Positions 9,026 through 18,452 of a stretch of DNA of 64,000 bases are shown in pieces. The DNA comes from Pseudoalteromonas luteoviolacea (GTDB lineage Bacteria; Pseudomonadota; Gammaproteobacteria; Enterobacterales; Alteromonadaceae), in contig NZ_MAUJ01000003.1 in assembly GCF_001696455.1 (NCBI RefSeq), positions 448,735-512,734 of the forward strand. Reading direction: 5' to 3'. Within the stretch, counting starts at the first letter, position 1, and each line of letters opens with the position of its first letter. Position numbers and translations under genes: made by a program. The notes below the pieces were generated by a model. That model made no database searches. It saw only the letters and a program-made list of their open reading frames with translations, and was not told the origin of the DNA.

Positions 9026-9909
9026 CACTCTCCTCCTCTCGTGATGTCCATAAAAGCTTGTGCTAAGGACAAAGGGGTTACGGATAAGTCATACATTGTC
9101 ACTTTGTGCTGCCGCAACAGTGAAATCACGTCAGGTGCATCATCGGTTGCAATGTAAATTTTCTGGCCTTCTGTATGCACCGCATAATTGGGTAACAATG
9201 ATTTGATAGTCGCTTCCGATGTATCACTTGCAAATCGCAGTTCACTGCGTTGCAAGTTAGATTTAAGTTGACTAGGCGTGCCCTGTGCAACAATCTCCCC
9301 CGCCCTCAACACTAAGACCTGATCCGTTACCGACTCTACCTCCTGCAAGTTATGCGTTGTTAATATCACAGTAGTCCCCTGCGCTTTAAGTTGTACAACT
9401 TTTTCCCAAATTCGTTGCCGCATATACACGTCCATTGCCAATGTCGGCTCATCCAAAACGACGAGCTTAGGTTGACCAATTAAGGCTAATGACAACAACA
9501 AACGCTGCTTTTCTCCTCCTGATAATTGACCAAAGAAAGTATTTTTTTGCGCTTCTAATTCAGCAAACTGTAAAGCCCCTTGCCAACACATTGGTGAGTC
9601 ATAGTAGCTTTGAAATAATTGAATATATTCAACCACTCTAATATTGCTCGGTAATGTGCCGACTTGCAGCATCGCACCTATGCTGTTTTTTACAGCCTGT
9701 GAACCAGGCTGATGACCCAACACAGAAATTCGACCTGATAACGGTGCCAGCCTCCCTAAAAGCAACTTAATCAAGGTTGTTTTACCTGCACCATTTTCCC
9801 CTAATAGGCTGTACACCTTATTCGGTTTAAGCTGGCAAGTAAGGTCTTTAATCACCGTTTTGTCGAAATAGGAAAAATTGACTTGCTCGACATTGACTAC
9901 CCAGTCCAT
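9025..9909 (-). CDS. ABC transporter ATP-binding protein
   Basis: The 294-residue ATPase contains Walker A (GENGAGKTTLIKLL, residues about 37-50), the signature LSGGEKQRL, Walker B (KLVVLDEPTLAMD) and the switch His in ILTTHNLQEVE. The C-terminal 80 residues are an accessory domain of the type seen in CcmA/DrrA-like exporters. It pairs with the permease encoded immediately downstream, with overlapping stop and start. It should form a homodimer on two permease subunits and drive export from the cytoplasm. The start is an ATG at 9909, preceded on the minus strand by AAGGAAG. Confidence 0.85.
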   Translation of the reverse strand: MDWVVNVEQVNFSYFDKTVIKDLTCQLKPNKVYSLLGENGAGKTTLIKLLLGRLAPLSGRISVLGHQPGSQAVKNSIGAMLQVGTLPSNIRVVEYIQLFQSYYDSPMCWQGALQFAELEAQKNTFFGQLSGGEKQRLLLSLALIGQPKLVVLDEPTLAMDVYMRQRIWEKVVQLKAQGTTVILTTHNLQEVESVTDQVLVLRAGEIVAQGTPSQLKSNLQRSELRFASDTSEATIKSLLPNYAVHTEGQKIYIATDDAPDVISLLRQHKVTMYDLSVTPLSLAQAFMDITRGGE

Positions 9910-10140
9910 AAAGCTTCCTTAGGCCATTGATACACGGCCACTCAATATGAAAGGCTTCAAGTATGGAGTGAAAAAAGTGTTTTAATGAGTGAGGAATGTC
10001 ACAAGATGAACATGACTATTGTCAATACAGCCAGCCCCACAATATAAGTGTATTACAGGGCAGCATCTGCACTGCGACATAAACTGTTTCATGGGGGCTG
10101 GAGCAAACGCTTGATATTTATACGCTATTGGCAAACAGCT

Positions 10141-11463
10141 CTATTGTATTGACGGTTCTTCAAACCGAGCAAACAGGTCAGCCACGTTCACCTTCGCCCC
10201 AAGCCTTGCGGCAATTAAATACAATCCCGCCAGCTTGCGATGAATAAACAATGCATCAACTGGAGGGGTATGCCATTCGCCCTCTCTTGTGCTCAACGAC
10301 ATCCCCTTATCTCGGATCCGCACCGCAATATCACTTGTGCCAAAATCATAGGGTTGAGGAGCCCTTAATGGCTCTGTTGCCATAAAAAATAACTCGAGCA
10401 CGACTTCTTGATATGCTTCATCAATCTCCTCACCAAAGTAACCAATTTGCTGCACAGCTTGCACCATTAACGCTCTATTGTTGTCTACCCCTGCTTTTAA
10501 CAATTTCCAATATCCTGATGCCAAGGATTTTTGAATACTGCGAGAAGCACCAAAATCTAATAGCACTAATTGCTGCTGTTGCTCATCAAACAGGTAGTTA
10601 GCCAAGTTCGGATCGCTTTGAATCGCTTGTAATTCAAACATTTCAATGAAAAACAATAAAATTAAGTCGCTGGCAATGTTACACCGTAACTCAAAGTTGC
10701 TACCTGCAAAGTCATCTAGTGGCTGACCATTAACATATTCCATAGCGAGAATATTATCGGTCGAGTATTCAGGTAAGAACTGAGGTACTTTAAACTGTGG
10801 GTATTGGCTGAGCCCATCTGCAAACTCTATCAGCCTCTGTCCTTCTACTTGATAGTTCGTCTCCACTAATAGCTGCTTTTTAGCCTCATGCATAAGGGGT
10901 TCGAGCGCCACCTGTTTTGGCATTAAACCTGACAACTTGATTAACATGGCAACATTGTCCACATCACTATCAATGCTATTGGCAACCCCTGGGTACTGAA
11001 TTTTTAATGCCAACTTTTTACCCGACTCAGTTGTCGCTTCATGTACCTGTCCAATTGAAGCCCGCGCAAAACTGCGCAGCTCAATGTGACTAAACTTATC
11101 TAGCCAGTTAGGCCCCCAATTATCCTCTAGTAACGCTATCAATTGTTTGTGCGGCATTGGCTGTGCGTCCGCGCGTAGTTTCTCTAACAAGCTCGAAAGC
11201 TCTGGAGGTAATAAGTCACCAGCATCCATGGAAAGTAACTGTCCAAGTTTCATCGCCGCGCCTCTCAAGTGCGCTAATTTATCTGCTACAGCATGAATAT
11301 TCTTAGGTTGTAAAAGTAACCCCTTACGCGTCACAGGTTTTCCCGATAAAACCTGTTTCGCACCACCCAAAACAACATTTGACGCGACTTTCCCGGCTAA
11401 ACCACCCAAATGTGCTAACCGAGATACTCGTGACGAGGGGACTTTTTTACTTTTTTCTGCCAT
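10141..11463 (-). CDS. ABC1/UbiB (COQ8-like) atypical kinase family protein
   Basis: The 440-residue protein carries the hallmarks of the ABC1/ADCK/UbiB family. These are a KxGQ motif (RGAAMKLGQLLSMD, residues about 86-99), an ARASIGQVHEA nucleotide-loop equivalent in which alanines replace the usual glycines, ALKIQYPGV with the catalytic lysine, and QSDPNLANYLF plus LLDFGAS as the catalytic and metal loops. Family members support ubiquinone synthesis or lipid transport by ATPase activity. Unlike E. coli UbiB this copy has no obvious C-terminal membrane helices, so it is more like the soluble ADCK3-type branch. It appears to be transcribed alone. Confidence 0.85.
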   Translation of the reverse strand: MAEKSKKVPSSRVSRLAHLGGLAGKVASNVVLGGAKQVLSGKPVTRKGLLLQPKNIHAVADKLAHLRGAAMKLGQLLSMDAGDLLPPELSSLLEKLRADAQPMPHKQLIALLEDNWGPNWLDKFSHIELRSFARASIGQVHEATTESGKKLALKIQYPGVANSIDSDVDNVAMLIKLSGLMPKQVALEPLMHEAKKQLLVETNYQVEGQRLIEFADGLSQYPQFKVPQFLPEYSTDNILAMEYVNGQPLDDFAGSNFELRCNIASDLILLFFIEMFELQAIQSDPNLANYLFDEQQQQLVLLDFGASRSIQKSLASGYWKLLKAGVDNNRALMVQAVQQIGYFGEEIDEAYQEVVLELFFMATEPLRAPQPYDFGTSDIAVRIRDKGMSLSTREGEWHTPPVDALFIHRKLAGLYLIAARLGAKVNVADLFARFEEPSIQ

Positions 11464-11704
11464 ATATTCCTCAAAACATGCTGATAAAGATAAGAATGGA
11501 ATTGGTTAAAGGTACTTATTTCGTGCCACTAAGGATCATTCCAAAAGCGACCGCCATAGAACCACCATGCAAAAGCGCAACCCAGTATAACAAACTCTCT
11601 AATCACGTCTGCTTATATCAATGTAATTAAGCGTATAACTTTTCTTAGACTTTCAGTACGCTATACTCATACTGTTTAAATCACTAATGCCACTGTTGCC
11701 AAGA

Positions 11705-12424
11705 ATGAAGTACCTGTTTATTGTCCTGCTATTCATATTCTCTAAACCTCTGTACGCTGAGACTTACCATTTTGCTTCAATTAACTACCTCATTGAGCAA
11801 GAAATTGGCCGTATCGTGCTACCAGAGATATACAAACGCTTAGACATTGATATCACAATCACACCACTGCCTGGTAAAAGAGCACAATTTGAAGCTAAAA
11901 CAGGTCTGAAACATGGCGAAATCATGAGGATTTTTAGCTATGGTATCGAAACTCCCAGCACTGTGCGCGTACCTACTCCCTACTATTATTTAGAGACGAT
12001 GGCGTTCATTCGCAAAGACAGTAAGATAAAAATCGAGTCTGCAGAGGATCTGAAAAATTACCATATTGTCAAAGTAAGAGGAGTTAAACATACAAATAAC
12101 ATAACCAAAGGTATGAAATTTGTCGAAGATATGGATACTACCAAGCAAATCCTGCGACTCGTCTCGGCAGGTTTGGCTGATGTTGCACTGACCAATCGCA
12201 TTGATGGTCTAGTACACTTAGATGAACTTGGCATAACCAACGTAGTACCTATTAAGAAAAATTTAGCTGTGCTTGAGCTGTTTCATTATATTCACCATTC
12301 ACAAAAGCACTTGGTCCCACTCGTTAATGAAAAGATTGTTGAAATGCAGCGCTCAGGTGAACTCGACAAACTTATTTCTCAAGCGGAACAGCAAATTATC
12401 AAAAATACGCAATATTTTCCTTAA
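11705..12424 (+). CDS. periplasmic solute-binding protein (SBP_bac_3-like)
   Basis: The 239-residue protein starts with a clear signal peptide (MKYLFIVLLFIFSKPLYA). It has the two-lobe pattern of the family-3 binding proteins: KRLDIDITITPLPGKRA early, and the SAEDLKNYHIVKVRGVKH and LRLVSAGLADVALTNRIDG segments later. No permease or ATPase is nearby, so this belongs to the large set of orphan binding-protein-like proteins common in Alteromonadales; ligand unknown. The ATG at 11705 was chosen over 11687 because it has an AAGA site and begins the signal peptide. Confidence 0.7.
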   Translation: MKYLFIVLLFIFSKPLYAETYHFASINYLIEQEIGRIVLPEIYKRLDIDITITPLPGKRAQFEAKTGLKHGEIMRIFSYGIETPSTVRVPTPYYYLETMAFIRKDSKIKIESAEDLKNYHIVKVRGVKHTNNITKGMKFVEDMDTTKQILRLVSAGLADVALTNRIDGLVHLDELGITNVVPIKKNLAVLELFHYIHHSQKHLVPLVNEKIVEMQRSGELDKLISQAEQQIIKNTQYFP

Positions 12425-12573
12425 ATTACTGTCAGCTTAGCTTCCTTACTCGTCCTATCACAAGCCCTTTAATCATTCTTCTAAACAGAACAAACCCATC
12501 GCTTTTTATCAATTTTATCCTATAGAGAATAACGCTAAAGTAAGCTCATTAACAAATTGAACTTGAGGTAACT

Positions 12574-13410
12574 ATGAGAGTATTAAACGTTACTAAAGCA
12601 CAACCAACACAAGACGGTGCAGGTGTCAAAATACAACGTATTGCGGGTTTTGATGGCAAAAGTATTGACCCGTTTCTGATGATTGATGAATTAAAATCAG
12701 ACGTTCAGGATGATTTCATCGCGGGGTTTCCCCCCCACCCTCATCGTGGCATTGAAACATTCACTTATATAATAAAGGGCGGGTTTGAGCATCAGGACCA
12801 AATGGGTAACAAAAAAGCCATCAGAGCAGGTCAGGTTCAATGGATGAGCACAGGTCGAGGTGTCATTCATTCCGAGATGCCACTTGCAGATACCAAACAT
12901 GGTATGCATGGGTTTCAAATTTGGCTCAATATGCCCGCGAGAGACAAAATGAATGCGCCCAAATATCAAGACTCCAGTGAGCGAACACTTCCCAGCATCG
13001 TAAATCAGTCAGGTGCAAAGTTAACGGCCCTCGCTGGGAACTGGCAGTTGGAGAATCAACATATTTCCTCTGGGCTTAACGACTTAGCAGGTGATGGTGC
13101 AATATGCGATATAATAATACCAGCTGCTGGCTCGCTACGCCTTGATTTGTCCCATTTTGGTAAAGTAGTCGCTTACGTTCACACAGGCGAGCTCAAAGCC
13201 AAGTACTTTACAGCCGGATATATGGTAACGCTAGACCCACAGAGCCCCATTGAGCTGCATGGCAAAGAAGCCGAGTCAGGCCTGCTTATTCTTGCAGGTC
13301 AGCCAATCGAAGAAAAAATTGCCCATATGGGACCATTTGTTATGAATACGCAAGAGGAGTTGCATCAAGCTGTGCGAGATTATCATGCGGGCAAATTTGG
13401 TCGTATCTAA
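12574..13410 (+). CDS. pirin family protein
   Basis: The 278-residue product matches pirins throughout. The metal-binding cupin motif lies in GFPPHPHRGIETFTYIIKGG (residues about 50-69), with further ligands in STGRGVIHSEMP, and a second cupin domain has lost its ligands. Bacterial pirins include quercetin 2,3-dioxygenases and regulators of pyruvate metabolism, and the activity cannot be told from sequence. It has GAGGTAAC just before the ATG and a strong terminator hairpin behind it, so it is a single-gene unit. Confidence 0.85.
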   Translation: MRVLNVTKAQPTQDGAGVKIQRIAGFDGKSIDPFLMIDELKSDVQDDFIAGFPPHPHRGIETFTYIIKGGFEHQDQMGNKKAIRAGQVQWMSTGRGVIHSEMPLADTKHGMHGFQIWLNMPARDKMNAPKYQDSSERTLPSIVNQSGAKLTALAGNWQLENQHISSGLNDLAGDGAICDIIIPAAGSLRLDLSHFGKVVAYVHTGELKAKYFTAGYMVTLDPQSPIELHGKEAESGLLILAGQPIEEKIAHMGPFVMNTQEELHQAVRDYHAGKFGRI

Positions 13411-13436
13411 CCAAATAAGCATACAACCTCTGTCCA

Positions 13437-13469
13437 ATTTTGACTGTAAAGGCCATTTACAGTCAAAAA
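13437..13469 (+). terminator. intrinsic terminator after the pirin gene
   Basis: TTTTGACTGTAAA pairs with TTTACAGTCAAAA around a five-base loop, a 13-bp stem. The T-rich flanks on both strands would allow it to act in both directions. Confidence 0.75.
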
Positions 13470-13535
13470 GTTATTATTTTTACTTATTAATCATAAACCT
13501 ATATACTTCGTATAAAAATCATAAAAGGATCTTTA

Positions 13536-14300
13536 ATGAAGCTTCCCCTCATTGCTTTACTTTTTAGTATGGCAGTATCGACCGATGCTGGTGCCACACA
13601 AATCGAGTCACTGTACGACCAACAGCGACAAAGAACGGTACCAGTTAGCTTAACACTGCCCCAAGAGCCCACCAGTTGTAGTCGCGAAAAACCGTGCCCA
13701 GTTGCATTTATTAGCGCAGGCTACGGAGTGCCACATCAAGAATACCAATTCATCAGTAGATTATTATCTTCACAAGGATACCTATCTGTCGCTATCAGAC
13801 ATGAGCTGAAATCAGATCCCCCCTTATCGGTATCTGGTAACCTATACCAAACTCGCCAAGAGAACTGGCAACGAGGTGCGGCTACACTTCAGTTTGTTAG
13901 AACGCAATTGGCGAAAACAATGATACATTACGATTTTGACCAAGTTCTACTCGTTGGCCATTCCAATGGTGGAGATCTATCTGCACTCCTTATTAACCAA
14001 GGTGCGGATTTTGTTACTGGGCTTATTACATTAGATCATAGAAGGGTGCCGCTTCCTCGTGATAGGTCGATTTCTGTATTTTCGATTCGCGCCAGTGACT
14101 TTCCAGCGGATCAAGGCGTGCTATATACAAACCAAGAACAAAACTTGTACAACCGCTGTGTAATTACAATACCGAACGCCAAGCACAATGATATGACGGA
14201 TAACGGCCCCGAGTGGCTTAAAGGAACGATAGCAAAACTGTTAACTGGTTACTTGCAACAAAGCAGCTGTAAACAGCTCAGTTCTTTAGTAACGCCGTGA
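13536..14300 (+). CDS. exported alpha/beta hydrolase
   Basis: The 254-residue protein has a signal peptide (MKLPLIALLFSMAVSTDAGA) and an alpha/beta-hydrolase core: the nucleophile elbow GHSNGG (residues about 148-153), an oxyanion stretch VAFISAGYGVPHQEY, and a late His in NAKHNDM that can complete the triad. Two cysteine pairs (TSCSREKPCP; late CVITI and SSCKQ) fit a periplasmic, disulfide-bonded enzyme. Substrates might be esters or peptides; nothing narrows it further. The ATG follows AAAAGGATCTTTA. Confidence 0.7.
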   Translation: MKLPLIALLFSMAVSTDAGATQIESLYDQQRQRTVPVSLTLPQEPTSCSREKPCPVAFISAGYGVPHQEYQFISRLLSSQGYLSVAIRHELKSDPPLSVSGNLYQTRQENWQRGAATLQFVRTQLAKTMIHYDFDQVLLVGHSNGGDLSALLINQGADFVTGLITLDHRRVPLPRDRSISVFSIRASDFPADQGVLYTNQEQNLYNRCVITIPNAKHNDMTDNGPEWLKGTIAKLLTGYLQQSSCKQLSSLVTP

Positions 14301-14479
14301 AATAACACCGGTTATATGCGACTTTGATATGTAACGCCATGGTGATTATTAGGGCACAACGGGCAACAAGGTAAAATGAGTCCCCCAGTATCCACACAGA
14401 AACAGTGCCACTTTTACACGCGGTGGCACACTTGGTGGCGCACGCAGTGGCGCAACCAGCCTCTCCCTTTAATAATCAT

Positions 14480-14953
14480 TTATAGCAATAACTCCCCTTC
14501 AATGGGGTTGTAACGTGTCGCTGCGTTGATAAGGCTGTTCGCGGTCAATGCTTCAACACCAAATACTTCGACTTGGGTACCAAACTTCTCTCTAACCGTA
14601 TTGACTAGAATATCAAAGTCTCCATCACCAGACACCAGAATAACGATATCGGAGTCTTTAGCGCACTCTAAAACGTCAATGGTAATACCTACGTCCCAAT
14701 CACCTTTTGCGGTTCCATCGGAGCGCTGAATAAAGGGCTTTAATTTCACTTCAAAACCAATGGCTCTGAGAATATTTTGAAACTGGAGCTGTTTTTCATC
14801 CCCTCTATTTATCGCGTAAGCATAGGCATTTACCACCTGCCGATCTTTTGTCGCCAACGCCCAGAACCGATTGTAGTCAAAGTTCCTTTTAAAGGCGCTC
14901 CGAGTTGTATAGTAGACATTTTGAACATCGACAAAAATACTGACTTTTTCCAT
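14480..14953 (-). CDS. NYN domain (LabA/DUF88-like) putative RNase
   Basis: The 157-residue protein is a single NYN domain of the PIN-like nuclease superfamily. FVDVQNVYY at the N-terminus provides the first catalytic Asp and Asn, GDWDVGITIDVLE the second acidic cluster, and VILVSGDGDFDILV the third with the characteristic SGDGDF. All acidic active-site residues are present, so metal-dependent RNA cleavage is plausible. The LabA/DUF88 branch is widespread and poorly characterised. It stands alone; 180 bases downstream contain only short GTGGC-type repeats. Confidence 0.8.
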   Translation of the reverse strand: MEKVSIFVDVQNVYYTTRSAFKRNFDYNRFWALATKDRQVVNAYAYAINRGDEKQLQFQNILRAIGFEVKLKPFIQRSDGTAKGDWDVGITIDVLECAKDSDIVILVSGDGDFDILVNTVREKFGTQVEVFGVEALTANSLINAATRYNPIEGELLL

Positions 14954-15012
14954 ATGACCTCTTTGCTCACTCTAATTAATCTATAACGCCTCAATGGCCG
15001 CTTTTCCCGTAT

Positions 15013-15900
15013 CTAGCCAAGGCCCTGCTGCTGGCATTGGGCATATAATGTATCAATAAAGACTCGTACCTTAGCAGGTACAAATGCTCGACAGGGATAC
15101 AACGCATGTAATGGAAACCCCTTCAAAGGCTGGTCTTTAAATAACTGTACAACATCCCCACTAGCAAGCGCTTCATTGAATGCCCACTTAGGCCCTAAAT
15201 GTATACCTTGTCCTTGTAGCACCAAATCTCTTAATGCACTGACACTATTCACAATAAAGCGGCCTTGTACTTTAACGGACTTTGCTCCTATTTCAATTGG
15301 CTTTTGCGCTTGAGCACCAGAATAAAAAATAAAATCATGTTCACTTAACATTGTAATATCCGTAGGTACCCCTTTTCGCATCAAGTAGGCACTTGAGGCA
15401 ACCAACACACGACGAACTTCACCTAACTTTTTACTCCTTAAACTTGAGTCAGGTAACTCCCCTACCCTTATCGCTACATCTATTCCCTGTCCAATTAAAT
15501 CTTCGTATTGACTCGACAATGTTAATTCTATGCTTAGGGATGCATACAGTTCGTTCATCTGGGTAAGTACAGGTAATACAAATTGTCTCGCGAAATCATG
15601 CGGTGCAGCGACTCTCAACTTGCCACTGGGTATTTCATTAGTTTGCGAGATCTGAGATTCCAACGCTTGTTGTTCATCTAATAATTTTCTCAAGCCTTGG
15701 TAATACTGCTCACCGGCTTCTGTGGGGTAAGAGCGTTTCGTGGAGCGTGTCATCAACTTTACATTTAGTCTCTGCTCCAGAGACACAATTCTCCTGCTGA
15801 CCAACGAGGGATCAATACCAAGCTGCTCTGCTGCCGCTTTAAAACTACCAGCTTCTACGACATGCAAAAATAACTGTTCATTACTGAGTTCAATGGCCAT
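15013..15900 (-). CDS. LysR family transcriptional regulator
   Basis: The 295-residue regulator has the LysR N-terminal winged helix (FLHVVEAGSFKAAAEQLGID, SLVSRRIVSLEQRL) and a periplasmic-binding-protein-like effector domain (LRVAAPHDFARQFVLP, VAIRVGELPDSSL). It is transcribed away from the SDR gene at 16011 and probably controls it. A palindrome sits in the gap. The subgroup, with a VGELPDSSL loop and a C-terminal CRAFVPAKVRVFID, resembles CrgA/AaeR-like repressors that respond to small aromatic or aldehyde compounds. The ATG at 15900 was preferred over the adjoining GTG. Confidence 0.85.
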   Translation of the reverse strand: MAIELSNEQLFLHVVEAGSFKAAAEQLGIDPSLVSRRIVSLEQRLNVKLMTRSTKRSYPTEAGEQYYQGLRKLLDEQQALESQISQTNEIPSGKLRVAAPHDFARQFVLPVLTQMNELYASLSIELTLSSQYEDLIGQGIDVAIRVGELPDSSLRSKKLGEVRRVLVASSAYLMRKGVPTDITMLSEHDFIFYSGAQAQKPIEIGAKSVKVQGRFIVNSVSALRDLVLQGQGIHLGPKWAFNEALASGDVVQLFKDQPLKGFPLHALYPCRAFVPAKVRVFIDTLYAQCQQQGLG

Positions 15901-15952
15901 CACACTTATTGCATTTTTTGCATTTAATAAATGAGAAATTACTGTATACCCA

Positions 15953-15977
15953 AACTATATGCAATAAGTATATAGTT
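15953..15977. promoter_or_regulatory. inverted repeat in the LysR/SDR divergent promoter
   Basis: AACTATAT (15953-15960) and ATATAGTT (15970-15977) form an exact 8-bp inverted repeat with 9 bases between. It is placed between the divergent start codons, as a LysR-type operator would be. It also overlaps TATA-like promoter sequence. Confidence 0.45.
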
Positions 15978-16010
15978 ATTGATGTTCAATGTATTACAAA
16001 GGAGAAATTC

Positions 16011-16766
16011 ATGAATACACCTTTACTAGGCAAAGTAGCATTGGTAACCGGTGCGGCAAGAAATATGGGTCGAGCATTCGCATACAATCTGGCGGAGCAG
16101 GGCTGTGATGTTATTGTTCACTATCACAGCGAAGCATCTCTGAAAGATGCAGAAAAAACAGCTAAGTTGATCAACGATTTAGGAAGAAAGTCGTTAATTA
16201 TTCAAGGAGACATTAGCCGCGCCTCTGTCGCTGAAAACCTGTTTACACAAGCTCTAGAAGCTTTCGGAAAGATTGATATCGTTGTGAATAATGCAGGGGC
16301 AGTATTAAAAAAATCGTTCATTGATTATACCGAGGAGGAGTTTGACTCATTATTTAACATAAACTGTAAAGGTGCATTTTTCATCATGCAAAATGCAGCT
16401 AAAAAGCTTGAGGACAATGGCAGGGTTATCAATATAGGCACTTCTTTGCTAGGTGCATTTACAGGGGGTTATGCATTGTACGCAGGTTCAAAAGCGCCGT
16501 TAGAACAATTCACTCGAGCACTTGCCAAAGAGGTTGGGGCAAGAGGGATCACGGTCAATACAATATGCCCAGGTCCTATCGACACTGCGTTTTTTCATGC
16601 TCAAGAAGATCCACAGTCTGTCGCGTACCTCAGTGCCGCAAGTGTCTCAAACAGGCTAGGTAAGGTAGAAGACATAGTTCCTATGGTGAGCTTTCTTGCA
16701 TCGGACCAATCACAATGGACCACTGGACAAACGCTATTTGTTAATGGCGGATTTGTGGCAAGATAA
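16011..16766 (+). CDS. short-chain dehydrogenase/reductase (SDR)
   Basis: The 251-residue enzyme has the classical SDR features: the cofactor-binding TGAARNMGRA (TGxxxGxG variant, residues about 12-21), NNAG, a catalytic Ser in NIGTSLLGAF, and the YAGSK active-site motif. It has PGPIDTAF and a C-terminal LFVNGG as in FabG-like reductases. It likely reduces a carbonyl compound with NAD(P)H in the cytoplasm. The ATG at 16011 has an AAAGGAGAA site; the open frame extends 34 codons further upstream without support. It is divergent from the LysR gene, which probably regulates it. Confidence 0.85.
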   Translation: MNTPLLGKVALVTGAARNMGRAFAYNLAEQGCDVIVHYHSEASLKDAEKTAKLINDLGRKSLIIQGDISRASVAENLFTQALEAFGKIDIVVNNAGAVLKKSFIDYTEEEFDSLFNINCKGAFFIMQNAAKKLEDNGRVINIGTSLLGAFTGGYALYAGSKAPLEQFTRALAKEVGARGITVNTICPGPIDTAFFHAQEDPQSVAYLSAASVSNRLGKVEDIVPMVSFLASDQSQWTTGQTLFVNGGFVAR

Positions 16767-16782
16767 ACCTTTAAACCAGCAT

Positions 16783-16807
16783 ATGCCGATTGCTAGCTAA
16801 TCGGCAT
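16783..16807. terminator. hairpin between convergent SDR and GrpB-GNAT genes
   Basis: ATGCCGATT (16783-16791) pairs exactly with AATCGGCAT (16799-16807) around a 7-base loop. It lies between two convergent genes. There is no strong T run, so it may act with Rho or only stabilise ends. Confidence 0.5.
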
Positions 16808-16824
16808 GACTAAATTAATAAAAG

Positions 16825-17811
16825 CTACAAAGACAGATATAGTTTGAGTCTATCTTTATGTTGTATGCCTTGTTCATAGAGTGGCTCATTATAATGCTGT
16901 ACAAAATAATCAACCTCGACACACTCTACCCGAAACCCCATACGCTGGTAATATGTCAGTTGATAGCCAAATGTCCCCGTCCCCAACTCCACTCTTTGAT
17001 ATTTTAGGGCACTTAACTGAGTCAAGACATAAGACAATAATTGCGTACCAACCCCTTTTTTCTGCTTAGAGGGCCTGACAGAAATATTACAAATCTCACA
17101 TTTTTGACTGGAAAGGGGCTTTACAATACAAGCTGCAATAATTTCATTATTTTGTTTCGCTACAAAGTGATGAGAGCCACTGATATATGACGCAATTTCC
17201 GTTTCAGATGGATCTGCTTCCAGTAGAAGGTCAAGTGGCAAATCTGCTTGCGCCTGTGTATAAATGATATCCGACATGGTGGCTCCTTCAGGCTTTGCAC
17301 ATAATACTTGCCTGATAAAAGGCCACTTATTTTGTGTATAAGCCTCTCTATCATGCGCATTTTCATGAGCAAGCGCTTGCTTCAACTGGATATATTGCTT
17401 GGCAACTTCCGCGTCATGGCGCAAAACATCCCGAAATTTTAATCGTTCATGCCACAGCGCACTTTGGAAGGGCACTAAGTGAACATGGTGTGTTCTGAAA
17501 TCAGGGGAGGGCGCACAAAGCCAGTGCATTACATGCTCTTTATATGGGTAATAACAGTAACCATTGGCGCTTAGTACCTCAATAGCAGGCTTCGAATGCG
17601 CTAGGCTTTTCACACCTACCATAATGTCGATGATAGGTTTTGCCCACATCCCTTTAACGGCCGTACTGCCCACGTGCTCAATGCCGCCTTCAACCCAAGG
17701 GGCCAAAAGACATTCGAGCTTTTGCTTTTCGAGCTCAAAGCTGTGTGGCCAGTTTGCATTATAAGGAGAGAGTTGGATTTTCAATTTAAGATTCCCAGAA
17801 TAGTTATGCAA
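16825..17811 (-). CDS. GrpB-GNAT fusion protein
   Basis: Residues about 10-170 form a GrpB nucleotidyltransferase-like domain (LSPYNANWPHSFELEKQKL, EHVGSTAVKGMWAKPIIDI, THHVHLVPF). Residues about 180-328 form an acetyltransferase with the acetyl-CoA loop RPSKQKKGVGTQLL and YYQRMGFRVE. The fusion couples two activities of unknown substrate and differs from the single-domain GrpB at 1590. The start is uncertain: 17811 is a TTG, another TTG lies nine codons later, and the GrpB homology begins just after that. Confidence 0.8.
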   Translation of the reverse strand: MHNYSGNLKLKIQLSPYNANWPHSFELEKQKLECLLAPWVEGGIEHVGSTAVKGMWAKPIIDIMVGVKSLAHSKPAIEVLSANGYCYYPYKEHVMHWLCAPSPDFRTHHVHLVPFQSALWHERLKFRDVLRHDAEVAKQYIQLKQALAHENAHDREAYTQNKWPFIRQVLCAKPEGATMSDIIYTQAQADLPLDLLLEADPSETEIASYISGSHHFVAKQNNEIIAACIVKPLSSQKCEICNISVRPSKQKKGVGTQLLSYVLTQLSALKYQRVELGTGTFGYQLTYYQRMGFRVECVEVDYFVQHYNEPLYEQGIQHKDRLKLYLSL

Positions 17812-17974
17812 CTACCAATCACAAGACCCAAAATACTGAGCCCACCAAAGCCTAATTAATAATAAGTAGTCTGAGCAAAACTATATTTGCATATAAGAAG
17901 GCGTTTTGTCATTTTTGTATTTTAGCTTAGAAAGACAAGCATTATTTAACCCTATGATAAAGGACAGGTTGAGT

Positions 17975-18409
17975 ATGGAAATAACGCTAAGACCCGCAAA
18001 AGAAGAAGACAAACCATACCTATTGGCTCTTCGCAAGCAAACTATGACAGAGCACCTTGAACGCCAAGGCATCTTTTTAAGTAATGAAGCACACCTCAAC
18101 CGTCTGGAAGACCATTATAAGTGTTCACATTTAATTATTGTAGATGGGTCTAAAGTAGGAACATTAAAATATCTGCTTACTCAGGAGTCACTCGAAATCA
18201 TGCAATTGCAGATTATGCCTCAATGCCAAGGGCAGGGGATTGGCAGGGCAGTCATTCAATACATTGTCGCAGAATATTCACACCTTCCGACTTATCTTAC
18301 CGTCTTGAAAGAAAACCCCGCACAGTATCTGTATCAGAGATTAGGTTTTGTAACGACTAGCGAAGACGAATATGAGTACCATATGGTGTTGCCTGCAACT
18401 ACCGTATAG
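17975..18409 (+). CDS. GNAT family N-acetyltransferase
   Basis: The 144-residue product begins MEITLRPAKEEDK and has the acetyl-CoA pyrophosphate loop QCQGQGIGRAV (QxxGxG/A) and the closing YLYQRLGF. It is a single-domain N-acetyltransferase of the RimI-like type with unknown acceptor. The ATG at 17975 was chosen because it follows AGGACAGG and begins the conserved first strand; the open frame continues 23 codons upstream. It has its own promoter region and faces away from the GrpB-GNAT gene. Confidence 0.75.
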   Translation: MEITLRPAKEEDKPYLLALRKQTMTEHLERQGIFLSNEAHLNRLEDHYKCSHLIIVDGSKVGTLKYLLTQESLEIMQLQIMPQCQGQGIGRAVIQYIVAEYSHLPTYLTVLKENPAQYLYQRLGFVTTSEDEYEYHMVLPATTV

Positions 18410-18452
18410 TAGCAAGCTAGGTGCGTTGTGCTGTCAATCCCCTTTACATTAA

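Noticed and set aside
10031..10101. CCAGCCCC and GGGGCTGG arms 55 bases apart between the ABC1 kinase and the exporter
   Set aside because: Stem of 8 bp with a long loop and no flanking T run; not enough to call a structured RNA.
14405..14460. GTGGC-rich short repeats after the alpha/beta hydrolase gene
   Set aside because: Imperfect and short; at most a weak hairpin (GTGCCAC/GTGGCAC), no array.
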